A DNA stretch of 8,947 nt, from NCBI GenBank assembly GCA_905235955.1, contig CAJONN010000111.1:1-8947 (forward strand), in the 5' to 3' direction. Positions within the stretch are counted from its first letter, which is position 1. Every line of letters begins with the position of its first letter. Position numbers and translations under genes: made by a program. This document shows positions 1 through 7,086 of this stretch, in pieces. The notes beneath the pieces are model-generated. The model was not told where the DNA came from. It saw only the letters and a program-made list of their open reading frames with translations, and did no database searches. The DNA comes from an uncultured Marinilabiliaceae bacterium. GTDB lineage: Bacteria > Bacteroidota > Bacteroidia > Bacteroidales > Marinilabiliaceae.

Positions 1-1161
1 TTAGCAACAACAATAGTCTTGGGAGCAACCCTTGGCTTGTTTTTTAGTGCCAATGCACAATCAGAATATAATCCCATACCATCATCAGTACAAATGCTCA
101 ACATTGCCCCTGAAGCTCGTGGTACAGGTATGGGCGATGTAGGTGTAGCTACTACACCAGATATCAATTCGCAGCACTGGAACCCAGCCAAATATGCCTT
201 TATGGATTCGAAAAGTGGTGTTTCAATTTCGATAACACCATGGCTCCGCAAACTTGTAAACGACATCAATCTGTTTTATTTAGCAGGCTACTATAAAATA
301 GATTCGCGCAACAACGTGAGTGCATCAATACGCTACTTTTCGCTTGGCGACCTTGTCTTCTACGACGAAATAGGCAACGAACAAGGCACATACAAACCCA
401 GCGAATTTGCTATCGATGCAGCCTATGCCTTGCGTTTGGCAACCGACTGGTCGGGCTCAGTAGCTCTGCGCTTTATTCACTCTGACCTTGGCTATCAGCA
501 AGAAGACGACTCATACTCGCCCGGCAACGCCTTTGCTGCCGACATAGCATTCTACTACAACAAAAAAATCAGTATTGCTCGCGAACAATCGGCAAACCTC
601 ATGTTTGGTGTCAACATTTCAAACATTGGTACGAAAATAACCTACGATGATGGCAATACCAACGAATATTTGCCTGCCAACCTCAAAATAGGTGCTGGCT
701 TTTGGTATGACATTGACTCATACAACCGCATAGGTGCCGCCATCGACTTCAACAAGCTATTGGTGCCAACTCCAACATATCGGTATACTGGCGAAGAGAC
801 TGAAGAAGATGCCTACACTCGACGTATGAAATATTATGACCAATCAGTAGTGAAATCGATATTTACATCGTTTTCTGATGCACCACGTGGAGGTGAAGAA
901 GAGTGGGAAGAGGTTGATATAATGGGCGGTATAGAATACACCTATAAAAAACTCTTTTCAGCACGTGCAGGTTATCATAACAACCCTGAAAACAAAGGTA
1001 ACCTAAAATATGCTTCAGTAGGTTTGGGCGTGAAATATCAGATGTTCAACGTCGATGCTTCATATATATTCCCCGTTGGGCAAGCCAATAGCAACTCAGC
1101 ACTTGCCAACACTGTGCGCATTACATTAGGCTTCGACCTTAGCAAAGTGCTGAAAAAATAA
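1..1161 (+). CDS. porV: Type IX secretion system outer-membrane protein PorV (5'-truncated by window edge)
   Basis: PorV (LptO) is a FadL-like outer-membrane beta-barrel that carries T9SS cargo from the translocon to the PorU sortase attachment complex. The reading frame is open from base 1, and the visible start is the end of a signal peptide (hydrophobic stretch, then ANA|QSEYN, cleavage near visible residue 19/20). The true start is therefore just upstream; the in-frame TTG at 19 lies inside the signal peptide and is not a credible start. About 386 residues are visible, close to the roughly 390 typical of PorV, so few are missing. Family features include the N-terminal VQMLNIAPEARGTGMGDVGV stretch, the SQHWNPAKYAF motif, alternating amphipathic strands with acidic loops, and a C-terminal strand ending NTVRITLGFDLSKVLKK. 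In Bacteroidota porV commonly follows porU, so porU is the expected upstream neighbour (inference). A related FadL/PorQ-like barrel is the only real alternative. Confidence 0.9.
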   Translation, partial: LATTIVLGATLGLFFSANAQSEYNPIPSSVQMLNIAPEARGTGMGDVGVATTPDINSQHWNPAKYAFMDSKSGVSISITPWLRKLVNDINLFYLAGYYKIDSRNNVSASIRYFSLGDLVFYDEIGNEQGTYKPSEFAIDAAYALRLATDWSGSVALRFIHSDLGYQQEDDSYSPGNAFAADIAFYYNKKISIAREQSANLMFGVNISNIGTKITYDDGNTNEYLPANLKIGAGFWYDIDSYNRIGAAIDFNKLLVPTPTYRYTGEETEEDAYTRRMKYYDQSVVKSIFTSFSDAPRGGEEEWEEVDIMGGIEYTYKKLFSARAGYHNNPENKGNLKYASVGLGVKYQMFNVDASYIFPVGQANSNSALANTVRITLGFDLSKVLKK

Positions 1162-1190
1162 CATAGGCTTTGTTTGCGTCAAAAGCCATG
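1162..1190 (+). other. Imperfect hairpin just after porV
   Basis: CAT-GGCTTT (1162-1171, with A1165 bulged) can pair with AAAGCCATG (1182-1190), giving 9 base pairs around a 10-base loop. It starts directly after the porV stop codon and contains the proposed -33 element of the helicase promoter. There is no T-run after it, so it is not a canonical intrinsic terminator. It could stabilise the porV mRNA 3' end or be chance. Confidence 0.35.
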
Positions 1191-1199
1191 TTAACTTTG
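1169..1199 (+). promoter_or_regulatory. Bacteroidota-type promoter for the helicase gene
   Basis: TTTG at 1169-1172 is followed after exactly 19 bases by TAACTTTG at 1192-1199. This matches the Bacteroides housekeeping sigma consensus (TTTG at -33, TAnnTTTG at -7). The helicase ATG is 30 bases downstream, leaving a short AC-rich leader without a Shine-Dalgarno sequence, as usual in this phylum. A second TTTG at 1173-1176 is spaced less well. Confidence 0.7.
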
Positions 1200-1228
1200 C
1201 TCAAAAAGTCTATTAAACAACCCCCACA

Positions 1229-3343
1229 ATGGAAGAGGCATATAGCAAAACTGAAAACGAAACAGCATGGCTTGCATGGCAACTTATCAGTGAAACATCG
1301 TCGAGCATATTCCTAACCGGAAAAGCTGGCACGGGTAAAACAACTTTTTTGCACAAGCTAAATCAGTTGTCGCCTAAGCGTATGGCAATAGTTGCACCTA
1401 CGGGTGTGGCAGCAATCAATGCTGGTGGCGTTACCATACACTCGTTTTTTCAGCTGCCATTTGCCCCATTCGTGCCCGGTAGCGCAGTTAGAAGCGACTA
1501 CGTTATGCGTGCCGAAAAAATAAAAATAATACGCACACTCGATTTGCTCGTTATCGACGAAATAAGTATGGTGCGTGCCGATCTGCTCGATGCCGTTGAT
1601 GCCACACTACGTCATTATAGACGCAACGAAATGCCATTTGGCGGTGTGCAACTGTTGCTTATTGGCGACTTGCAACAGCTACCTCCAGTAGTAGTAGAGG
1701 CAGAACGCGAAGTGATTGAAACAAACTACTCCACACCATATTTCTTTGGCAGCAAAGCACTGCAACAGCTACATTACATCACCATAGAACTCGACAAAGT
1801 TTATAGGCAAAATGATGAAAACTTTGTAGCCTTGCTAAACAAAATACGCAACAACCAAACCGACCAAAATGTGCTCGATGCACTCAACGCTCGCTACATA
1901 GAGGGCTTTGACCCTGCCGACTCTGAAGGCTACATACGCCTAACTACGCACAACAATCAGGCCGACAATATCAACTCTATGAAGTTGCTCAAACTCAAAC
2001 AACCAGATCGCAACTATGAGTGTGAGGTAGAGGGCAACTTCCCTGAAAATTCGTATCCGGCCGATAAGGTGTTGAAGCTCAAAATAGGTGCGCAAGTAAT
2101 GTTTATCAAAAACGATAAACAAACACCACGCCGATTCTACAACGGCAAAATAGGCGAAGTAATTGAGCTCAAAACCGACTCAGTAATTGTACGTTGCATT
2201 GCCGATGACCAAACCGTTGAAGTGCCCTACGATGAATGGACAAATGTGCGCTACGTCATCAACAAACAAACCAACGAGATAAGTGAGCATATCGATGGCG
2301 TTTTCAAGCAAATACCATTGCGCCTTGCGTGGGCTGTAACCATACACAAAAGTCAGGGACTGACATTCGACAAAGTTGTAATAGATGCCCACCAAGCCTT
2401 TGCGCACGGGCAGGTATATGTAGCTCTGAGCCGCTGCCGAACCCTTGAAGGCATAGTGCTAAGTAGCCTCATAACGCCACACTCTGTTATATCAGACAGC
2501 ACAGTGTCAGCATTTATGAATAATTGCGAAGGTGCCACCGAAGAGAAGCTCAATACACTCAAATCACAGTATTCGCTCGAATTGATAAAGCAATTATTTT
2601 CATTTCGCATACTTACATCAACATCTCACCGCATAGAACGCATTGTAGCCGAAACACAATACAAAACAATGCCTAAGCTCATTGCCGAGCTCAATGCTAC
2701 ACTCTCTATTGCTGAAAATGAAATAACCCAAGTAGCTGAAAAATTTATATCGATATGCAACTACAACTATGCCAACAATGGCGACATAATTGCCAACTCA
2801 GAGATGATGACAAGAGTGAGCAATGGTGCAAAATATTTTGCAACAAAGATAGAATCGCTCATTGGTTCAGTGTATAAGCATACTGATGTTGACATAGACC
2901 GCAAAGAGACAGCCAAGCAACTGTCAGAGCAACGCGTACAACTATACAAAGACATGCAAACAAAACTTGCTGAACTGAAATACGTAGCTCAAAATGGCTT
3001 CAACACCAAAGAATACCTAAAAGTAAGAGCCAAAGCTTTGCTCGATAGCGAAAAATCAGAAGAGCAAAAGAGTAACACAAAGAACAATATACGCGTATCG
3101 GATGATGTAGAACACAAAGAACTATATAGTACCATAAAAAAATGGCGCAAAGATAAAGCTGAAGAATTAGAAGTGCCAGCCTATCATATAATTACACAAA
3201 AAACACTTGTAGACCTCGTAGCAAAACTGCCTCAGAGTATAGCTGAACTCAGAAAAGTAAACGGCATAGGCAAAGCCAAGTCAGAGCAGTTTGGCACAGA
3301 ATTATTGGAAATGATAGCAAACTACCTGAAAAACAATAAATAA
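1229..3343 (+). CDS. Pif1/RecD-like superfamily 1B DNA helicase with C-terminal HRDC domain
   Basis: This is an ATP-dependent 5'-3' DNA helicase of the Pif1 type, expected to act on replication or repair intermediates such as G-quadruplexes and R-loops (family knowledge). Visible motifs are Walker A GKAGTGKT (residues 31-38, Lys37), motif Ia APTGVAA (56-62), Walker B VIDEIS (108-113), motif III GDLQQLPPV (146-154), motif V TIHKSQGLT (371-379) and motif VI YVALSRC (397-403, arginine finger Arg402). Residues about 445-610 are a helical, charged region that I cannot assign. Residues about 629-704 form an HRDC domain (ELYSTIKKWRKDKAEE, then LRKVNGIGKAKSEQFG), the nucleic-acid-binding module of RecQ and RNase D. 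At 704 residues it is much longer than minimal bacterial Pif1 proteins of about 430. It has its own promoter and is followed after 23 bases by a lipoprotein gene of unrelated function. The family assignment is firm; the in vivo substrate is unknown. Confidence 0.93.
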   Translation: MEEAYSKTENETAWLAWQLISETSSSIFLTGKAGTGKTTFLHKLNQLSPKRMAIVAPTGVAAINAGGVTIHSFFQLPFAPFVPGSAVRSDYVMRAEKIKIIRTLDLLVIDEISMVRADLLDAVDATLRHYRRNEMPFGGVQLLLIGDLQQLPPVVVEAEREVIETNYSTPYFFGSKALQQLHYITIELDKVYRQNDENFVALLNKIRNNQTDQNVLDALNARYIEGFDPADSEGYIRLTTHNNQADNINSMKLLKLKQPDRNYECEVEGNFPENSYPADKVLKLKIGAQVMFIKNDKQTPRRFYNGKIGEVIELKTDSVIVRCIADDQTVEVPYDEWTNVRYVINKQTNEISEHIDGVFKQIPLRLAWAVTIHKSQGLTFDKVVIDAHQAFAHGQVYVALSRCRTLEGIVLSSLITPHSVISDSTVSAFMNNCEGATEEKLNTLKSQYSLELIKQLFSFRILTSTSHRIERIVAETQYKTMPKLIAELNATLSIAENEITQVAEKFISICNYNYANNGDIIANSEMMTRVSNGAKYFATKIESLIGSVYKHTDVDIDRKETAKQLSEQRVQLYKDMQTKLAELKYVAQNGFNTKEYLKVRAKALLDSEKSEEQKSNTKNNIRVSDDVEHKELYSTIKKWRKDKAEELEVPAYHIITQKTLVDLVAKLPQSIAELRKVNGIGKAKSEQFGTELLEMIANYLKNNK

Positions 3344-3366
3344 TACAACAATACCCACATATAATT

Positions 3367-4365
3367 ATGAAAAAACAGATAGCATTAGCAGTGTTAGTAG
3401 CAATAGTAACTCAGGCTTGCCAGACAACCAACCCCGATGCACATGAATGCGAAATAGCCACATGGAACGACTTTGCTACAGCCGCAGTTAGCTATACCTT
3501 TGATGACAACCTGCCTAATCAGTTTCTGATAGCAGCACCTATGCTTGAACATTATGGCTTCGTAGGCTCATTTTATCCCGTAGCAAAAGAGGTTGACAAT
3601 TGGGACGTACTCTCGCACTACTCAAGCATGGGACACGAGATAGGCAGCCATACATATAGCCACTTAGCACTTAGCAGTCTTACACTTGATTCGCTCAATT
3701 TTGAACTGCAAAAATCGAAAGAACTCATACTGCAAAATGTGCCTCGCACCGACTGTTGCACTATGGTATATCCATATTGCGACAAACCCGATACAGCCCT
3801 TGTAGCTCAACACTACATAGCAGCTCGCATTTGCGATGAGCGCATAGAAACATCCACACCCGCCAACTACTACGCCATAAGTTCGTTTATAGTAGGCTCA
3901 GAATCAGCAAAGTACAAAACAGCACAATCAATAATAAACCTCTTCAACGATGCTAAGCAAACCAACGGCTGGTGCGTCATATTGGTGCACGAAATAGAAG
4001 ATGGCTACGGATACTCGCCTTTGCCAACAGCTGCATTTGACTCTACATTGCAGTTTTTGGACAAAAACCAACCCGATTTTTGGGTCGATACGTTTGGTAA
4101 TGTAGTGAAATACACCAAAGAACGCGACAATGCCAGCATAAAACTCATTGAAAGCACCGATGAGCATATCATACTCTCGCTCACCTCGCCACTCGATGAA
4201 TGCATCTACAACGTACCACTCTCCATACGACGTCCATTGCCAGCCGAATGGACTGATATAGTTGTAAGGCAAAATAGCGTTGATACCGACTTTTGCATCA
4301 TAGATAACTACATCTATTTCAACGCTATACCCAACGAGGGCGAAATAATAATACGCCGACTATAG
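3367..4365 (+). CDS. Lipoprotein with polysaccharide deacetylase (NodB-like) domain, cysteine-rich
   Basis: This is a predicted envelope lipoprotein that may remove acetyl groups from a glycan. The N-terminus is a type II signal peptide (MKK, hydrophobic core, lipobox VTQAC) with lipidated Cys18. NodB-fold motifs are present: motif 1 TFDD (44-47, Asp46/Asp47), motif 2 HTYSH (metal ligands His95 and His99), a motif 3-like VYPYCDKP (134-141), a motif 4-like FWVDTFGN (238-245), and a motif 5-like ILVHEI (205-210, His208). The metal-binding Asp-His-His set is intact, so it is probably an active metal-dependent hydrolase. Motif 3 is altered: Cys138 stands where YPYG-type motifs have Gly, and the usual upstream Arg is missing. 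Residues about 255-332 are a separate beta-rich C-terminal region with no assignment. Eight further cysteines (28, 130, 131, 138, 156, 203, 279, 310) are many for an exported protein. It is probably co-transcribed with the helicase 23 bases upstream. The substrate is unknown. Confidence 0.82.
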   Translation: MKKQIALAVLVAIVTQACQTTNPDAHECEIATWNDFATAAVSYTFDDNLPNQFLIAAPMLEHYGFVGSFYPVAKEVDNWDVLSHYSSMGHEIGSHTYSHLALSSLTLDSLNFELQKSKELILQNVPRTDCCTMVYPYCDKPDTALVAQHYIAARICDERIETSTPANYYAISSFIVGSESAKYKTAQSIINLFNDAKQTNGWCVILVHEIEDGYGYSPLPTAAFDSTLQFLDKNQPDFWVDTFGNVVKYTKERDNASIKLIESTDEHIILSLTSPLDECIYNVPLSIRRPLPAEWTDIVVRQNSVDTDFCIIDNYIYFNAIPNEGEIIIRRL

Positions 4366-4606
4366 CTTTTTTATTTACTCAAGTTTTGCAAGTAAGAATG
4401 TACAGAAAATTATGCCTCTTTCATTTAATCAACAAATTGCTTCCAACAATTAGCACGGAACCCGATTTTCACCTTACTTTGGCTACGCTCAATTATCTAC
4501 GAATTAGAAAATCAAAATGCAAGAGTCGTATTTTTAGTATTTAAATTTTATGCTGTACATTTGCACACATAACTTTATTTGAAAACCAAAGAGACATTTT
4601 TTGAAA
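4366..4606 (+). other. Non-coding intergenic region
   Basis: This 241-base stretch separates the deacetylase lipoprotein gene from the DUF4254 gene and holds no convincing ORF. It begins with a short T-run (4370-4376) preceded by only a weak GGCG/CGCC pairing (4339-4342 with 4354-4357), so any terminator for the upstream operon is poor. A 7-base inverted repeat, GATTTTC (4464-4470) and GAAAATC (4507-4513), spans 36 bases. The right part is very AT-rich and leads into the promoter at 4533-4563. Confidence 0.5.
4533..4563 (+). promoter_or_regulatory. Bacteroidota-type promoter for DUF4254-GT9 genes
   Basis: TACATTTG at 4556-4563 is an exact TAnnTTTG -7 element. At the correct 19-base spacing upstream is TTTA (4533-4536), a three-of-four match to TTTG, in an A/T-rich stretch. 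The chosen ATG is 43 bases further on. No other promoter-like element was found before the glycosyltransferase gene, so it likely drives both genes. Confidence 0.55.
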
Positions 4607-5212
4607 ATGAAACAGACAGAGTTATTTTGGAAAGTTTTCAACGAAGCAATAACCGATTATCATAAATATGACGACGTTGATCACGAAATAGAAAATCCGT
4701 ACGACAAATCGCAAATAGAACATCTGCTCTATTACAAAAACTGGATAGACACCGTACAATGGCACTTTGAAGACATCATACGCGATCCGCAAATCGACCC
4801 CAAAGCAGCACTCGTGCTTAAGCGTCGCATAGATGCTTCGAACCAAAAACGCACCGACCTTGTAGAGTACATCGACTCATATTTCTTAGATAAATACAAA
4901 GGCGTGAAAGTTTTGCCCGATGCCAAAATCAACACCGAATCGCCAGCATGGGCTATCGACCGTTACTCTATTTTGGCACTCAAAATATACCACATGGAGC
5001 AAGAGACTAAGCGCACCGACGTAGACGCTGAACACATAGAAAAGTGTAGCAAAAAACTATCAGTGCTACGCGAACAACATGCTGACCTCTCTACTGCCAT
5101 TGAAGAACTATTGGCCGACATTGAGGCTGGCAAAAAATATATGAAGGTGTACAAGCAAATGAAAATGTACAACGACGAAAGCCTCAACCCAATATTGTAC
5201 GGCAAAAAATAA
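4607..5212 (+). CDS. DUF4254 domain protein
   Basis: This 201-residue protein matches the DUF4254 family almost end to end. Recognisable stretches are ENPYDKSQIEHLLYYKNWID, TVQWHFEDIIRDPQIDP, RRIDASNQKRTDLVEYIDSY, INTESPAWAIDRYSILALKI and YKQMKMYNDESLNPILYG. It has no signal peptide or membrane segment and is helical and strongly charged, so it is probably cytoplasmic. Its biochemical role is not known to me; the family recurs next to GT9 glycosyltransferases in Bacteroidota, which suggests a part in lipopolysaccharide or surface glycan assembly (inference). I chose the ATG at 4607, which gives the family's usual N-terminus (MKQTELFWKVFNEAI), over the in-frame TTG at 4601. Only 7 bases separate its stop from the glycosyltransferase start, so the two are translated from one message. 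Confidence 0.88.
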   Translation: MKQTELFWKVFNEAITDYHKYDDVDHEIENPYDKSQIEHLLYYKNWIDTVQWHFEDIIRDPQIDPKAALVLKRRIDASNQKRTDLVEYIDSYFLDKYKGVKVLPDAKINTESPAWAIDRYSILALKIYHMEQETKRTDVDAEHIEKCSKKLSVLREQHADLSTAIEELLADIEAGKKYMKVYKQMKMYNDESLNPILYGKK

Positions 5213-5219
5213 CACCACT

Positions 5220-6230
5220 ATGCAGAGAATACTGATAATACGTCTGACGGCTATGGGCGATGTTGCAATGACTTCACCTGTGCTTTCGGCTGCTTGTAGG
5301 CAATACCCTAATGTGCAGTTCGATGTATTGTCAGAACCATTTTTTGAACCATTTTTTGAGCCGTTGCCCAACCTACATTTTATTGGTACCAACATACGTA
5401 AAAGTGGCGAAGGTGTCAGAGGACTATGGAAGCTCTACCGCAAACTATCTTGCAACAACTACGACCTTGTGCTCGACCTTCATGACGTGTTGCGCACCAA
5501 GGTGTTACGTATATTCTTGAGCAAAATATCGGGCATCAAAACATACGTCATTGACAAAGGAAGGCGCGAAAAATCTGCCCTTATTATTGATAATGGCAAA
5601 CCTAAGCATCAGCTCAAACCTACCATTCAGCGCTATTGCGACGTGTTTGCCAAAGCAGGCTTCAGCATTGCACTGAGTGGCGCATATATGCCCCCAATGC
5701 ATTCGCCCATTGACCCCGACAAACACAAAAATAAGCTATGGGTAGGCGTGTCGCCATTTGCGCAACATGCTGGCAAGGTTTATCCACTAAACAAAATGAA
5801 AGAGGTGGTGCGCCAACTTGCGGCTAAGGGAGTAGATGTGTTTGTATTTGGAGGTGGACAAAAAGAGAAGCAAATAGCCGAAGAGTGGGAAGCCGAAATA
5901 GACGGATGCCAATCAGTAATAGGCAAAATGAAGCTAAAAGACGAGATGGGGCTAATGTCGAACATAGACTGCATGGTAAGCATGGACTCATCGGCAATGC
6001 ACATCTGCTCGCTCTTCGGTACACGCGTAGTGTCAGTATGGGGCGCAACACATCATTATGCTGGCTTTTTGGGTTATCAGCAAAAAGAGTCTGACATAGT
6101 AAGCATCAACTTGCCTTGTCGCCCATGCTCTATATACGGCAACAAACCTTGCAAATATGCTGATTATAGGTGCTTCGATATAGCTCCGGAAACAATAGTA
6201 GAGCGAGTTTTGTCTGTCAATATGGCATAA
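5220..6230 (+). CDS. Family 9 glycosyltransferase (ADP-heptose:LPS heptosyltransferase-like)
   Basis: This 336-residue GT-B fold enzyme resembles WaaC/WaaF and probably adds a sugar, often a heptose, to a lipopolysaccharide core or similar glycan at the cytoplasmic face of the inner membrane. The N-terminal domain starts ILIIRLTAMGDVAMTSPVL with the conserved Gly-Asp (Asp14, the expected catalytic base) and continues with YDLVLDLHDVLRTK (81-94). The nucleotide-sugar domain has GVSPFAQHAGKVYPL (176-190), VFGGGQKEK (209-217) and the donor-binding stretch NIDCMVSMDSSAMHICSLFG (248-267), followed by SVWGATHHYAGFLGY. A cysteine-rich tail (Cys300, 303, 311, 318; CRPCSIYGNKPC) matches a Bacteroidota GT9 subgroup. 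The donor cannot be read from sequence. Its close coupling to DUF4254 is typical of the phylum. Confidence 0.9.
   Translation: MQRILIIRLTAMGDVAMTSPVLSAACRQYPNVQFDVLSEPFFEPFFEPLPNLHFIGTNIRKSGEGVRGLWKLYRKLSCNNYDLVLDLHDVLRTKVLRIFLSKISGIKTYVIDKGRREKSALIIDNGKPKHQLKPTIQRYCDVFAKAGFSIALSGAYMPPMHSPIDPDKHKNKLWVGVSPFAQHAGKVYPLNKMKEVVRQLAAKGVDVFVFGGGQKEKQIAEEWEAEIDGCQSVIGKMKLKDEMGLMSNIDCMVSMDSSAMHICSLFGTRVVSVWGATHHYAGFLGYQQKESDIVSINLPCRPCSIYGNKPCKYADYRCFDIAPETIVERVLSVNMA
5334..5357 (+). repeat. 12-base tandem duplication inside the GT9 gene
   Basis: GAACCATTTTTT occurs twice in direct succession (5334-5345 and 5346-5357) and is followed by a degenerate third start (GAGCCGTTG). It encodes EPFFEPFFEPLP at residues 39-50. 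The reading frame is kept, and a stretch like RPFF-x-P-x-F-x-x-LP of the same length is usual in the family, so this is not an insertion. Confidence 0.8.
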
Positions 6231-6231
6231 A

Positions 6232-6254
6232 GCAAACTTTGGCAACAAAGTTGC
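6232..6254 (+). other. Hairpin between GT9 and metallopeptidase genes
   Basis: GCAAACTTTG (6232-6241) and CAAAGTTGC (6246-6254) form a stem of nine pairs with one bulged A around the loop GCAA. It fills nearly all of the 25-base gap between the GT9 stop and the ATG at 6256. There is no T-run, so it is not an intrinsic terminator. It could mask the start at 6256, act as an mRNA processing site, or overlap a weak promoter (TTTG 6209-6212, 21 bases, AAACTTTG 6234-6241, one mismatch to TAnnTTTG). Confidence 0.5.
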
Positions 6255-6255
6255 A

Positions 6256-6972
6256 ATGCTATTGAGCGTTCATTTTTATAAGCAAATGTTGATAATACTA
6301 ATAATAGTCTTTGGCGTGCTGAGCTACACAGTCAGCAGCCGACTCAAAAGCAAGTTTGGTAAATACCAACAAGTAATGGTAGGCATGAGTGGAGCCGAAG
6401 CAGCACAAAAAATGCTTCACGACAATGGTATCTATGACGTAACCATCTGCTCTACAGAAGGTTCGCTAACCGACCATTACAACCCCAGCAACAAAACAAT
6501 CAACCTGAGCAACGACGTTTATTATGGTCGAAACATATCGGCAGTAGCCGTAGCTGCTCACGAAACAGGTCATGCAGTGCAACACGCCACAGCATATGGT
6601 CCGCTCGAACTGCGCACAATGCTTGTTCCGCTACAAAACGTTAGTGCCAAAGTGCTCAACATCATCTTTTGGGCAATGCTCATAGGTTCAATTGCATTGC
6701 AAGGCGCATTGCCCTACACATTTGCATTGCAAATAATAATAGCAGCGTATGCCATTTTTACACTATTTGCATTTGTAACATTGCCAGTAGAAATCAATGC
6801 CAGTCAACGCGCTGTAGCTTGGCTTACCAATACAGGCATTGTGAATGGCGAAACACGAGAATATGCCATTGACGCACTCAAATGGGCAGCCTACACCTAC
6901 GTAGTTGCTGCACTCTCATCGCTTGCTACATTGCTATACTACGTATGGCAACTCGTTGGCCGTCGCGATTAG
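6256..6972 (+). CDS. Membrane zinc metallopeptidase, YugP family (Zn_peptidase_2)
   Basis: This 238-residue inner-membrane protein has the features of YugP-type neutral zinc metallopeptidases. A membrane helix at residues 11-26 is followed by SSRLKSKFGKYQQV and GMSGAEAAQKMLHDNGI (43-59), a conserved LTDHYNPSNKTINLS stretch (71-85), and the zinc motif AAHETGHAVQHATAYGP with His102, Glu103 and His106 (HExxH). LPVEINASQRA (176-186) probably supplies the third ligand, Glu179. Further membrane segments lie at about 132-150, 155-177 and 213-231. The catalytic residues are intact. Family substrates are poorly known; membrane-protein quality control is a guess. The ATG at 6256 is called, but the ATG at 6286 (residue 11) would start the protein right at its first helix and leave the hairpin in the leader. 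It is followed by a strong terminator and so is the last gene of its unit. Confidence 0.9.
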   Translation: MLLSVHFYKQMLIILIIVFGVLSYTVSSRLKSKFGKYQQVMVGMSGAEAAQKMLHDNGIYDVTICSTEGSLTDHYNPSNKTINLSNDVYYGRNISAVAVAAHETGHAVQHATAYGPLELRTMLVPLQNVSAKVLNIIFWAMLIGSIALQGALPYTFALQIIIAAYAIFTLFAFVTLPVEINASQRAVAWLTNTGIVNGETREYAIDALKWAAYTYVVAALSSLATLLYYVWQLVGRRD

Positions 6973-7017
6973 AACTCATATTTTTGAAATATTTGCATTT
7001 ATATATATTTGGGATAA

Positions 7018-7057
7018 GATTGGAACGTAGTGATTACGTGTCCAATCTATTTTTTTT
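7018..7057 (+). terminator. Strong intrinsic terminator after the metallopeptidase gene
   Basis: GATTGGAACGTA (7018-7029) pairs with TACGTGTCCAATC (7035-7047) to form 12 base pairs with one bulged base (G7040) around the loop GTGAT. A7017 with T7048 adds another pair. The stem is followed by an eight-T run (7050-7057). This is the best terminator in the window and marks the end of the DUF4254-GT9-peptidase unit. Confidence 0.85.
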
Positions 7058-7064
7058 ATCTTTG
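7057..7064 (+). promoter_or_regulatory. Promoter -7 element for the dehydratase-thioesterase-ketosynthase operon
   Basis: TATCTTTG is an exact match to the TAnnTTTG -7 consensus. It starts on the last T of the terminator's T-run and lies 22 bases before the ATG at 7087. No clear TTTG sits at the -33 position; the bases at 7034-7037 (TTAC) match at two of four and lie within the terminator hairpin. The promoter may therefore be weak or need an activator. Confidence 0.55.
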
Positions 7065-7086
7065 CTACTCAAATTTGCAAATTGAT

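Noticed and set aside
19..21. TTG as start codon of porV
   Set aside because: The frame is open to base 1, and the TTG falls inside the signal peptide, so the gene begins upstream of the window.
3928..4272. A 114-codon open frame on the - strand within the deacetylase gene
   Set aside because: It is fully inside a gene with lipobox and NodB motifs, and its product has no family features.
4339..4376. Intrinsic terminator after the deacetylase gene
   Set aside because: There are only four G-C pairs around an 11-base AT loop, with eight bases between stem and T-run; too weak to call.
5334..5357. The 12-base tandem repeat in the GT9 gene as a phase-variation (slippage) site
   Set aside because: The unit is a multiple of three, so slippage would not switch the gene off, and the length of the EPFFEPFFEPLP stretch is that expected for the family.
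7030..7086. Upstream GTG start extending the dehydratase by 19 residues
   Set aside because: It lies in the loop of the terminator hairpin and upstream of the -7 element, so it would not be in the mRNA from that promoter; the extra residues do not fit the family.
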